Origin: Nemertoderma westbladi
Taxonomy: Eukaryota; Xenacoelomorpha; Nemertodermatida; Nemertodermatidae
DNA length: 57,901 nt
Assembly (NCBI GenBank): GCA_032718475.1
Contig: JAUCBJ010007825.1
Span: 1 to 57,901 of the forward strand
Reading direction: 5' to 3'
Shown here: positions 1 to 10,736 of the stretch, piece after piece
How the letters are laid out: each line of letters opens with the position of its first letter
Position numbering within the stretch: position 1 is the first letter of the stretch
Position numbers and translations under genes: made by a program
Notes under the pieces: generated by a model
Told to the model about the DNA's origin: nothing
Database searches by the model: none
Seen by the model: only the letters and a program-made list of their open reading frames with translations

Positions 1-136
1 GGTGAATGGTCGCGCACGGATTGGTTTCGACTAGTGTAGTGAATCAAATACTTGTCATAGACTAAAAACTGATTTAATATCTAGAAGACATCTTAATTTG
101 GTGGGTTAAACTGCCAAAGGTCTGAAAGCGCGAACA
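1..136 (-). repeat. Minisatellite-flanking repeat, inverted copy of 53912-54047
   Basis: The reverse complement of these 136 bases aligns to 53912-54047 with no gap and 7 mismatches (about 95% identity). In both places the base next to TGTTCGCGC starts a minisatellite, but the two minisatellites have different units (18 bp here, 21 bp there). The repeat is cut by the window edge. A more diverged relative lies at 21898-22210. It is probably the end of a dispersed element; its class is not known. Confidence 0.8.
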
Positions 137-940
137 TACTGTATTCCAATATAGTACTGTATTCCAATATAGTACTGTATTCCAATATAGTACTGTATTC
201 CAATATAGTACTGTATTCCAATATAGTACTGTATTCCAATATAGTACTGTATTCCAATATAGTACTGTATTCCAATATAGTACTGTATTCCAATATAGTA
301 CTGTATTCCAATATAGTACTGTATTCCAATATAGTACTGTATTCCAATATAGTACTGTATTCCAATATAGTACTGTATTCCAATATAGTACTGTATTCCA
401 ATATAGTACTGTATTCCAATATAGTACTGTATTCCAATATAGTACTGTATTCCAATATAGTACTGTATTCCAATATAGTACTGTATTCCAATATAGTACT
501 GTATTCCAATATAGTACTGTATTCCAATATAGTACTGTATTCCAATATAGTACTGTATTCCAATATAGTACTGTATTCCAATATAGTACTGTATTCCAAT
601 ATAGTACTGTATTCCAATATAGTACTGTATTCCAATATAGTACTGTATTCCAATATAGTACTGTATTCCAATATAGTACTGTATTCCAATATAGTACTGT
701 ATTCCAATATAGTACTGTATTCCAATATAGTACTGTATTCCAATATAGTACTGTATTCCAATATAGTACTGTATTCCAATATAGTACTGTATTCCAATAT
801 AGTACTGTATTCCAATATAGTACTGTATTCCAATATAGTACTGTATTCCAATATAGTACTGTATTCCAATATAGTACTGTATTCCAATATAGTACTGTAT
901 TCCAATATAGTACTGTATTCCAATATAGTACTGTATTCCA
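137..940. repeat. 18-bp minisatellite, about 44.7 copies
   Basis: The unit TACTGTATTCCAATATAG is repeated head to tail for 804 bp with no variant copy that I can see. Because 18 is a multiple of 3, a long ORF coding a repeating six-residue peptide runs through the minus strand, but it has no gene-like sequence at either end and is not treated as a gene. The lack of variants suggests recent expansion or homogenisation. Confidence 0.95.
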
Positions 941-2117
941 GTACGATTTTGTGATAGAATGTCGTTGATCTAAAATTCGAATTTGTCATGTTTTTAATCA
1001 GCGATGCGATGTAGTACCGGTAATAATTTATTATTGTTGATACAAAGAATGGTAAAAATCAACTGATGTACCGGTACTTTATATTCAAGGCAGAAACGCA
1101 TTTTACGGTGTAAAATGTTTGACATTTTGCTTAGCAACAAGTCAGTGCATACAGCATACACTGTGTGTAGCATATCGGTTAAAGAATGCTCATTCCCGTG
1201 TTTAAAAATAATAGGAAAATATATTTAATGAGATAGTTGTGATAAAATTGACTTAGTTAGTAATGAGGTAAGGAAACTGAACGCAAACTAAGGAATTCCA
1301 ATCGGAAATGAAATGCAGCAACTAATTTCCTAGTGATCTATGATGAAATGTAATATTATGACCGTGAATATTGTAAGATAAGGTAAAAACTAACTATTTA
1401 GATACATTCTATAATACCGATAATACATCATATGTGAAAGACCAAAAGTAATAAACCAAACTTTTTGAAAAATTTTAAATTTGAGATGTTTAACTAATAA
1501 TTTTGAGTACACTTGTGTATAAATTTTGTTCACTCTTGTGTATAAAGTAGCACTTTACTTATATTGTGCTGAACCGAGTGGATTGTTACACGAACGAGCG
1601 TATTGAATGAGTGAAAATAAAGATACGAGAACACTTTACATAACACTGTAAAGAAATTAGGTCTATATGCCAGTTATTCAATTTATTACAATGTTACGAA
1701 ACGAATTCTGATGGGAAAATCTCATATTCAACTTAAGCTTAAGAACTTATGAGTAGTATTTGGCAGAAATTTCTCAAAAATATATAGTAGGCCTACATGG
1801 CATTAAAATAGCATCAAGGTAGAAAAAACATTTTCCAAATTAGTTTCCTAAATAACACTTTCCATACCGGAAGTTGTTTTAAATATACAAAATTATTAAA
1901 TATTTAAATAATATGAATAACGCTGTCCTCCAAAATTATTTGATATAAAAAATAAAGTTGATAAAAGTTAAAAAATATTATTTTAGTTTCGAAATGTTTA
2001 AAAAATGATTGTATGTATTGGTGTGTAAGTAGACTACATAAATAATTATTTTATATGTGGCTTAATTAAAATTTTTTATTAAAATAAAATAATTAAAATA
2101 TATTAATTTAAACTTAC
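941..2117. other. AT-rich non-coding stretch
   Basis: No coding signal was seen on either strand. On the minus strand this lies downstream of the receptor exon's splice donor, so at least the part near 2100 should be intron. Confidence 0.5.
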
Positions 2118-2416
2118 AGTGAGCAGTTGTATGAGCGATATGCCTAGGGAGGTGATGTCCCTCATTATAGACATATCGTACATGACCCAGACGTTAACTA
2201 CGTGAAGTGGCGTCCAACACAGGAAGAACATGACCACGATCACGATGAGCATTTGGACGACTTTACGTTTCGCCTTCTCGCTCGCTTCCGATTGGTTGCT
2301 ACGCATATCCTCCTTAGCAGCTGAAGTCAGCGGCTTCGCTGATTCAACATGTTCGCCTTCTGCTTCGCCAGGCGAGACCATCTCAACTGACTGGTTGTCA
2401 TCGGCGTTAAACTTTT
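2118..2416 (-). CDS. Exon of CCK/sulfakinin-like peptide GPCR (TM6 to early TM7)
   Basis: This 299-bp internal exon encodes the end of intracellular loop 3, all of transmembrane helix 6, extracellular loop 3 and the start of helix 7 of a class A receptor. The key stretch KRKVVQMLIVIVV is followed by FFLCWTP, which has the CWxP hinge of helix 6. The combination is close in style to cholecystokinin and arthropod sulfakinin receptors, including the later SLIQLLT of helix 7. Splice signals fit: a TTTGCAG acceptor ends at 2417 and a GTAAGT donor is read from 2117 down to 2112. The donor falls after a complete codon, so the next intron is phase 0. The loop 3 part is rich in E, S and K. No other exon of the gene was found, so the rest lies far away or outside the window. 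Another peptide-receptor subfamily is possible. Confidence 0.8.
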
Positions 2417-3495
2417 CTGCAAATATGAAGTGGGAATAAATTCAAACCCATTCAAACACATTTACATACAGTGTGATGGGCAATGTAGAATATCTAATAT
2501 GTTTTATGTCAAAAATCAGCATAATTTTGTAAAACACACTTTAAGAAAGTTGTCTCTCGCTGTTGTGTCATTCTTTCAACAGTTTTATTAATGTATTTCC
2601 GGTCTCACTAGGATAATTTTTGGTACAACTCCTCATATCACCTCTATTTTTTTAAGTGGATTATTGATAACATTCGTGTTTGTTCTATAATAAATAATAC
2701 ATATAAGTGGTGGACTTTTTAACATAATGTACAGTAGCTAACCGATGCTTTTTCGTAACATTATTATTTTTATAATTGTTTTAACTTCTGAATTATTGTT
2801 GTTTTTCATCAAAATTTTACTTCAATAATGTATTTTGGTGTTTCTGAAACAATAATTTCCTTATTGGCAGTTTGGGCGAGGGTGGCCTGGCAGTGTCTAA
2901 TTTGTTCTCCGGATACAATAGTTCAGTGGTAATGAATCTCTAGATGTAGGATCAGTTGGAAACGGTTCTAATAGGCCAGTAGGTTCAATGTTGGAAATGT
3001 TAAAACGGGAACACAATAGCTGAATTCGTGTGTATGAAAATGGTGACAAAGATAACTTTGTTAATTTGGAACTGTAAAGTAAATGTCGCTTCAAACGGCT
3101 GTTATTTTTGTTTGATGAAGGTAATATATACTTTACTGTAAAAATGTCTATCAATCGGACGAAAATGTCCAAATTTGGGAGATTAAAGATAAAAAAACAC
3201 GACCGCTAAAAATTCCCACGTATTTAACTTTCTTTTCAAAAATTAATTGTTTACTTACTTTATACTTTCTATTGCAATACGGCTTCAACTGTCTTTTCTG
3301 ATTCAATTTCTGAGAGACAACAATTGGGATGATTGATTGTGAGTGTGATTTATAGAGATTGATGGATCTACAAAAATGATTGGCGTGTTGTTGTAATTCG
3401 TACAGTGTGTGGAATTTGTGTAAATAATTATGTAACTCAGTAACTCTGGGTATGTTATAATTTGCTACCCAATACATGTCACACATGTTAAGCCA
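2417..3495. other. Intron or intergenic sequence, no gene recognised
   Basis: The part next to 2417 should be intron upstream of the receptor exon. The sequence from about 2870 could hold the untranslated 5' region of the LINE that follows, but I could not fix that element's left boundary. Short ORFs here have no recognisable domains. Confidence 0.4.
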
Positions 3496-4915
3496 TTGTA
3501 CATCACTGTCAGTATATTATACATCGATAAGACTGTAGGAATATCTAAACGTTCCCCCTACATAGATAATTGGCCCAAATTCGGCAATGAACTGCTAAAG
3601 GAGGGTAAGCATATTCTGTTCAATCTTCTTCCCTGTGCTGATGTGGAAAAATCTGGAAAAAGTTTTGCCAGGCAACGTAAAGCTGGTGTTGGCATGCGTA
3701 AAGCAATTGTTGGAGATATAATTGACATGTATGAATCAAGTGTATTTGTTACGATGACAGACGAGGAGAAACCGGAGTTTCTTGCTGGAAATCCAGAAAT
3801 TCTACCTCCATTCGCATTGACTAGTTCGGATCTGTCGCACATGTTGTTGAAGTTGAGTGAACTGCAAGATAGGGTTGCTGTTCTTGAAGCGAAGCCGCGG
3901 GAGCAATCGCACCCGGTGGAGACGACTTTGGTACCGGTCCGACCGGTACCACCGAGTCTGGTGGCACCGGGACAAACTGTCACTACCGGTAATCCAACTG
4001 TTCCGTCGATCAGAAGACGTCCTGGCTCGTACATGGACTCTGTTAAATACGGGGTTCCGGTTCCGGTGATGTCGTCGAAGAGGTCCTAACCCTACTCATG
4101 CTCAACGTTCTGGGGTGCCAGGGGTGCCATGTCATAACCAGTATGCTGACCTTTCTGATCTCGACAGTGAAACATGTACGGGTGATGATGGTTATCAACA
4201 GGTGGGAGCAAGAGGAGAAATCCGACCTGCAAAAATAATGCGGGATACTACTAGACGTACCAGTAGTGTTCGTAGCAGCGCTTTGGGTAATACAGATCGT
4301 CGCTTCGCTCCCGGACAAGGTGGCCAGACTGGAGGAAGTGACACCAGTCCGACCGGTGGTAGGGTTGCTTTTAAATTCGGCACTTCTAAGTGCAAATCAT
4401 TCAAAACGATTGTTCCAATGAGACGCATTCATCTATCAGGGTGCAAAGACACTGTTGTAATGGATAATATCATCGACCACTGCAAAAAGGAGTTGAATGT
4501 ATCCGTGTCTTGTAAGAAGCTAACACATGGACAGAATTTCACGTCTTTCTTGATATCCTGAAACAGTCGGGAAGAGGAGGATGTGCTTTTAGATCCACAT
4601 AACTGGCCGAAGTTTAGTCGTATTCGTCCGTTCGAATATAGACCTCGACCATATCAAAGCGACTATGGTAGGTCTAGGCAGCAAACGCGAATACCAGTTG
4701 ATCAACCAATCATGTCTGGTAAACAACAGGAAATAATAGACAACACTGTTCCAGTTGCAGATGATGTATCGGTAACTGTCATAAATGATACGCTTCCTGA
4801 TGCGAATGTGAATAGCACAATGGATTCAAGTTCTGTGCCACCAACTCAGAATGAGAATTCGGAGTTAGCAACTCAAAATACACGGTTGTCAAATGTTAAC
4901 TGGAGTGATACATAG
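3496..4915 (+). pseudogene. LINE ORF1 (frameshift and stop)
   Basis: About 473 codons can be followed across two breaks: a frameshift near 4085 and an in-frame TGA at 4559-4561. The middle of the N-terminal third ends in a heptad-like stretch LLKLSELQDRVAVLEAK, a likely coiled coil. A Gly/Arg/Ser-rich linker follows. The C-terminal part has the pattern of a LINE ORF1 tail domain (KKLTHGQNFTSF, then LLDPHNWP), as found in the nucleic-acid-binding ORF1 proteins of CR1-like elements. It stops 74 bp before the pol start. The true start codon may lie upstream of 3496. Confidence 0.6.
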
Positions 4916-4989
4916 CTATCTTGAACGAATAATTACAATAGATATATATATATTTGTACAATAGATAATATTTTTATCACTAATTAATT

Positions 4990-7826
4990 ATGGCTACCGA
5001 CTCGAAAATTAATTCCATTCGCATTACATCGTACAATTGTAACTCAATTCGAACTGTAGAATCATTAAAGGTTGTGCATGATTTGTGTGACAATTCGGAC
5101 ATTGTATTGTTACAGGAACATATGCTCCCAAAGCAGGAGCTAGGTCTTCTCTCAACAATACATAGTGAGTTTGTTCCATATAGTTCATCACCAGTTGATT
5201 TGTCTAACCAGATACTCAAAGGTCATCCTTATGGGGGCCTAGCTATTTTAGTCCGCCAAGAATTTATACCAGCTATTGAACGTTTGCCCTCTGATGACCA
5301 TAGAATCATGCATTTTTATATAACGTGCAACGATGGGACAAAAATATATGTTATTAATGTATATCTCCCATATCAGTCGGATGATAATCTGGATTGTTAT
5401 TTACAGTATCTAGGCAAGTTGCACTCATTAATTGAGTCAGCACCGACGTCTAAGTGCTTCATTGTAGGTGATTTCAATGCCTCACCCGGTAAATCATTTT
5501 ATGCAGAATTACTTGACTGGTGCAATGAAACTGGAGTAAATATTTTTGACGCTCAGTGTTTACCGCATGACACATTTACATTTGTTAGCGCCGCTTTTGG
5601 CACAACATCGTGGCTAGACCACGTAGTTGGAAGCATGAGTTGTAATGAAATTGTTAGGAATATCGCTGTTAATTACGATGTAACTGTTACTGATCATATG
5701 CCATTAACATTTGTAATTGTTGTAGAACCTATGTTAACGTGTATCAGTAATATTTTGATCTCTACGTCCAAAACAGTCTGATATGGGATAAAGCAAGTGT
5801 ATCTGATTTTGTCAAATATAACAATGCATTATATAACGCCTTGAGTTGTATCACAATACCCGAGGAAATAAATTGTATTAATACTAAGTGTAGAACCACT
5901 AATCACTCTGAATGCATAATAGAACTTTGGGTTAGTATTGAGTCGGCTTTGCGTGATTCAGCGAATTGCTCGATACCATGCGCATCTGTTTCAGATTCTG
6001 GAATAAACCGCAACATTCCGGGATGGAATGATTCGGTTAAAGATGCGTATGAAATCTCGCACTCATTTTTAAACAATGGAGGGATGCCGGCTCTCCTCAC
6101 CAGGGTGAGCTACATCGCAAATACCTTTCAACCAAAGCTAATTTTAAACGTGCACTCCATACCTGTAAACGTAATGAAGCAGCTACGAGAGCGGATAAGT
6201 TAGCATCTGCGCATCTCCGCGATGATAGTACGAGTTTTTGGAAAAACATACATAAACATAGTAATATAAATGTACCTTTACCAAATGTAGTAAGTAAAGA
6301 AATTGGTGCGCCTAATATTTGTAATATGTTTAAAGGTGTCTATTCTGAACTGTTTAATTGTATTGCCGGTGCAGCTACTGAGTTTACAGTACGTAGTGTA
6401 GACGATCGTATCTCCAATATTTCATTCACTCCTGATATGATAATTAGTCCCGATGAAGTAGGATGTGCAATATCAAATTTAAAATTAGGGAAGGCAGCTG
6501 GACATGACAGTATTACTGCCGAACATTTTATATATGGCAAAAGTGATCTTTTGAATGTCCTTTTGTCGATTTTATTGAGTGCAATTACTGTGCATGGATT
6601 TATTCCGGAAGGTATGATTCATTGTTTACTAGTTCCTATTTGAAAGGACAAGAACGGTGAAGTAGACGACAGTTCTAATTATCGACCAATTGCTCTATCA
6701 GCGATTCTTAGTAAAGTATACGAATATATATTGTTTGCACGCATTGAGTTGTACTTAATCACAAGTAATTATCAATTCTCGTATAAAAAGAAAAGTGGTA
6801 CTGAGATGTGTGTTTACACTTTAAAAGAAATAGTTGATTATTATCTTCATAATGGTTCCGCTGTATACGTGTGCTTTCTAGATGCCAGTAAGGCATTCTA
6901 TAGGATTGTTCATGACAAACTTTTTCACAAACTGTTAGATAGGAATGTTCCAGAATATATTGTTCGTGTATTGGTTTACTGGTATAGGTGTCAAACACTA
7001 CAAGTCAAATGGGGTTCAACATTTTCTGAGGTTTTTAAGGTTTCAAATGGAGTAAAACAGGGTGGTATTTTGAGCCCTTATCTGTTCAATGTTTATATGG
7101 ATGATCTATCAAATAGTTTACTTTGTGCTAATGTAGGCTGTATGCTCGATGGTTGTAGAATAAATCATCTTATATACGCAGACGATATTTGTTTGATCTC
7201 TAATTCTGCAGTAGGTTTACAACGTCTGATAAATACTTGTTCTGATTATGCAATTAGCCATAGGATATTATTTAACTTAAAGAAATCTAAAGTTATGTTT
7301 TTTAACCCACGGTCCAGTAATTTGTTCTCTATGGCGCCTATGTATTTATGTGGAGCTATACTTTCTAGAGTAGAAAAATATGTATATTTGGGGCATTTAA
7401 TACATGTAAGTCGTGATGACGATTTCGACATCAAGAATATTACTAGAGGTTTATATGCTCGTGCAAACACTTTGTGTAGAAAATTTCATAATTGTAGTAA
7501 TTTAGTAAAAGTTACTCTGTTTAGGGCATATGTAACTCCTTTGTATTGCAATGCTCTGTGGTCACCATTGAACTATTCAGAGTCTGTGTATAACCGTGTC
7601 AGAGTGGCCTATAACTCGGCTGCACGTATATTTTTTAAGCTTCCGTTCCAGTATGTCCTTATTTTTCGGTACTTCAAATATGCCATGTTTTATTCACTTA
7701 CGCTATCGTTCAGTGCAGAGCTTATATAATAGAATTAAGGTATCTAGTAATAAAATTGTTTCCACGATTTATATGATGTGTACTCTAGAATCATCTAGAA
7801 TTCATCGTAGTCAATTTGTTTGCTAA
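4990..7826 (+). pseudogene. LINE pol: endonuclease plus reverse transcriptase (broken)
   Basis: The endonuclease at 4990-5755 keeps its main motifs: SYNCNS, LLQEH, VGDFNASPG, SWLDHVVGS and TDHMPL. The reverse transcriptase follows, with GKAAGHDSITAEH, NYRPIALSAILSK, CFLDASKAF, GVKQGGILSPYLFNVYMDD and the catalytic IYADDICLIS near 7165-7200. Frameshifts lie near 5755, 6068 and 7640, and a TGA at 6642-6644 interrupts the motif before SNYRPIA. The SKAFD position reads SKAFY. Across the breaks the product would be about 945 residues, the usual size for a pol that nicks target DNA and copies its own RNA in place. It cannot be functional as written. Confidence 0.85.
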
Positions 7827-8010
7827 TTACTATCGGTTTCATAATACATTAATATGTAGCTACTTAGTAGGGCTTAGTTAGGACTTTAATTGTGCTTAAT
7901 ATAATAACAATAATAGTAGGCTAATTAGGATATGGATCAGTTATATTGTGCACCCCATGTATAATAATAATATGGTCTGGTGTAAAGAATAAAATAAAAA
8001 TAAATTATGA

Positions 8011-8298
8011 CGTGATGTTCGGATTTCGATTTCTGAAATCTACGTTAAATTCTGATTTAGAATTAATAAAAAAAAATTTCAATTTTTGAAAAGTTCTGGG
8101 GTACCATCTCCTCTTAAGTAGATATAAAAAAAGATAATATAAATGTTATATTAAAATTTTCAATTTTTGCTTATACCATACTAATGCCCAACATTAACTA
8201 TGGTAACAATTAACCATAGTAACTAATGCCAAATATTTTAGCAATATTTAATTTGAAGAATAAATGTTATAAAACAAATATTTTTTGGCTAGAGTTCC
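8011..8298. other. Short AT-rich spacer
   Basis: Only AT-rich sequence lies between the LINE tail and the next minisatellite. There is a local repeat of the motif ACTATGGTAA / TTAACCATAGTAA at 8195-8225, which could form a short hairpin. Confidence 0.4.
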
Positions 8299-8681
8299 GC
8301 ATTAGGTCCTGTAGCGTTAGGTCCAAATCGGTATGCATTAGGTCCTGTAGCGTTAGGTCCAAATCGGTATGCATTAGGTCCTGTAGCGTTAGGTCCTGTA
8401 GCTTTAGGTTCCGTAGCTTTAGGTCCTCCTGGCGCATTAGGTCCTGGTGCATTAGGTCATGTAGCATTAGGTCCTGTAGCGTTAGGTCCAAATCGGTATG
8501 CATTAGGTCCTGTAGCGTTAGGTCCAAATCGGTATGCATTAGGTCCTGTAGCGTTAGGTCCAAATCGGTATGCATTAGGTCCTGTAGCGTTAGGTCCTGT
8601 CGCTTTAGGTTCCAGGCGCGTTAGGTCCTCCTGGCGCATTAGGTCCTGGCGCATTAGGTCATGTAGCATTAGGTCCTATAG
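8299..8681 (+). repeat. Minisatellite of mixed 15- and 21-bp units
   Basis: Units of the type GCATTAGGTCCTGTA (15 bp) alternate with units that also carry AAATCGGTAT (21 bp). Together they give a 36-bp higher-order period in several places. Interior copies vary (GCTTTAGGTTCC, CTCCTGGCGC). All unit lengths are multiples of three, so both strands show open frames with repetitive Arg/Ser/Cys or Leu/Asp peptides. I treat these as artefacts of the period. Confidence 0.9.
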
Positions 8682-9225
8682 CAGCATATATCTGACTGTT
8701 GATTCTCAATTAATCTATTCTACACTATCCCTAACTCTCGTTTATTGTTTTGGTTCCTTTCAACTCGCCTCTGTAACCTGCTCCTTTACTAACCTGCCTA
8801 GTTTCGGAGGCAGACTGGACCTACTGACCTAATGCCACGGACCTCTAACGCTCCCAGGACCTAAACGACCTAACTCACCATAACCCAGCATAGCACTATA
8901 TTTTTAAAACATATATGATTGTTGCTATAGCAACATTAAAGGGTGGTTGAACAAAAGAAAAGTATTATATACTATTCTAGAACAAAAAAAATTAAACAAT
9001 ATACTGTTCTAGAACATATAGCTAGTATTTGCATATTTAAAATAGCCAGTAAACTTAAATTTAAATACATTTCCGAATACATTTATATGATTAATGATAC
9101 ATACGCTAATACGCATATGTAATGCTGTTGGTGTCTATTTGCTCTATTTTTCATTGTTGCTTTTTTAGCAGAACACAAACTTTATAACTGAATTGTTATA
9201 AATTATATATTATAAATATATTATA

Positions 9226-9258
<33 letters not shown>

Positions 9259-9681
9259 ATGTATGTCTGGACGTAGGCCCGGTGAATAAATGTCTATAAA
9301 GTTTAGCTATACCGATATAATCTATTTTGTTAGATGGTTGGTTATATTGCGCTGACCAGTAACCTACCGGGACGACCGTTTGACAATGCGGTACAAAACA
9401 CCGCTGTGGGGCCTTCGCGCAGCACGAGACCCAGTTATGAGATACAAATTAAAATTGTGCGACTGTATCACAAAATCAGGTTATGAGAGATTAACCCACA
9501 CCACCAATTAATCAAAGAAAGGGGGACAGTACGTGTTCACCCCTTTTAATCTGCACCCCCCTCCCCCCCCCCCCCCCCCCCTCCCCCCCACCCACCAATA
9601 CATAACCGCGACATCTACCACCCACGGAAGGGTAGCACGAACTTATTCCAAACGTACGTTCAATATGCAAAGCCAGGTGGT
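8682..9681. other. Intergenic stretch with (AT)n and a poly-C tract
   Basis: No gene was recognised. It contains a TA-rich microsatellite at 9204-9259 and a C-rich tract at 9555-9589 (about 33 of 35 bases C). A paired TTCTAGAACA motif occurs near 8975 and 9008. Confidence 0.6.
9204..9259. repeat. (AT)n microsatellite
   Basis: An uninterrupted run of TATA dinucleotides with a single TATG interruption. Confidence 0.9.
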
Positions 9682-9799
9682 TTATAGGAATATAATCAAT
9701 GCAGTACTCGTCTTCATTATAAGCCTCTTTGCGTTCGACTTGTTTTGTATTAAAATATATTTATTAAACGCAGGCTGATGCTCTTTATAATAATAATAC

Positions 9800-10140
9800 C
9801 TAGGGATGCCAGCTTCCAGACTTTCAATCTTTACTGCCGCGCAAACCCCGCAGAGGAAGTTTTGGTTTGAGAGATCAAGCCCATCGGCAATTGGTGTTTC
9901 AATTTCGGTCCAGGAACTCTGACAATGGGAGCATTCAATCTTAGCTGTGGTCGATTCCCGTGGTTTCGGCTTCCTTTTCTTCGTCCCAATGACAGATTCT
10001 TCTGAAGACGTTCGATTCGCTTTCAGTTTATTGTTGGCGTTTGTGTTTTGAAGTTGTATTCGAGTGGACAGTCGCGCCGGTTTCGAGGTAACCATACCGA
10101 CCTGTGATAAGCGTTGGTTTTGTTGAGTGCCGGTATTCAT
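9800..10140 (-). CDS. Unidentified ORF with two CxxC pairs, possible first exon
   Basis: An ATG at 10140 opens a 152-codon frame, of which the first 113 codons look protein-like. It is basic and Ser/Thr/Gln-rich at first, with the nuclear-type cluster GTKKRKPKPRE. Then comes a cysteine pattern, IECSHCQSSW then LCGVCAAVKIESLEA, resembling half of a PHD-like zinc finger leading into a helix. PHD-like fingers of this sort occur in ORF1 proteins of some LINEs and in nuclear proteins. A possible splice donor (CTAG|GTATTA) lies at 9800/9799, after which the frame loses character, so I end the feature there. Family and function are not recognised. Confidence 0.35.
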
Positions 10141-10624
10141 CTTCTCTCACCTCTTCAATGTCAGATGTTGCAACTACTGGTAACACGAATAACGGTATAT
10201 ATTTCAATACTTGTCAATAGTAATATATATAATTTAGATAACTATTTTATATCTGTACTGTTGAGCAAACTCTACATAAATTCCAACCTGTGTATCGCCG
10301 GTAGTGCTGTTGCTGTGCAAGTGCTGAAGTGCTAGTTGCCACCGGTCAGCCGGTACTGGTAGTAGGGTGGTACCTACGGTGCGCACTACAACGGCAGTAC
10401 AGCAATACGGTGTACCGTGCCAATGCGACTGAATGATTAGCGGTAACTATCTAAACTATTATATTATTATTACCGGTACCGGTACTGGGCTAATTAGGCC
10501 TAAACTATAATCACCGCAAGGGTTGCCGGCGCCATGTTTAATTAGATTACATGATATGGCATGTCTGCAGTGTATGGTACCGGCTGACCAGTATTGCAGT
10601 ATTGACTGATTGCAGAATTACGAC
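10141..10624. other. Intergenic stretch rich in ACCGGT motifs
   Basis: No gene was seen. The sequence is unusually dense in ACCGGT and GGTACC palindromes between 10290 and 10580. This may be the promoter side of the ORF that starts at 10140. Confidence 0.4.
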
Positions 10625-10736
10625 AGGTTGATTAATGGTACCCCTACGCTAAGGCTCACTCACTTCGTGGCTCGCCCCACAGGTTGATTAATGGTACCCC
10701 TACGCTAAGGCTCACTCACTTCGTGGCTCGCCCCAC
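10625..10736. repeat. Exact 56-bp tandem duplication
   Basis: Bases 10625-10680 are repeated without change at 10681-10736. The unit starts AGGTTGATTAATGG and ends GGCTCGCCCCAC and holds the imperfect inverted pair CTCACTCACTTCGTGG. The perfect identity means a recent duplication. Confidence 0.95.

Larger units (their letters stand above)
3496..8010 (+). mobile_element. Two-ORF non-LTR retrotransposon (CR1-like organisation)
   Basis: The element carries an ORF1 (3496-4915) and a pol ORF with apurinic-type endonuclease and reverse transcriptase (4990-7826), followed by an untranslated tail ending in the A-rich AATAAAATAAAAATAAATTA near 8008. The coding order and an ORF1 separate from pol are typical of the CR1/jockey/L2 range; I could not settle the clade. 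The damage is light (one frameshift and one stop in ORF1, about three frameshifts and one stop in pol), so the copy is recently dead. The 5' end and target duplication were not identified. Confidence 0.85.

Noticed and set aside
93-989. 298-codon minus ORF with ILEYST repeats
   Set aside because: It is only the 18-bp minisatellite read in frame; no gene-like ends.
8226-8669. RSCSVRS-type and LDLTLQ-type repeat ORFs
   Set aside because: The 15/21-bp minisatellite read in frame on each strand.
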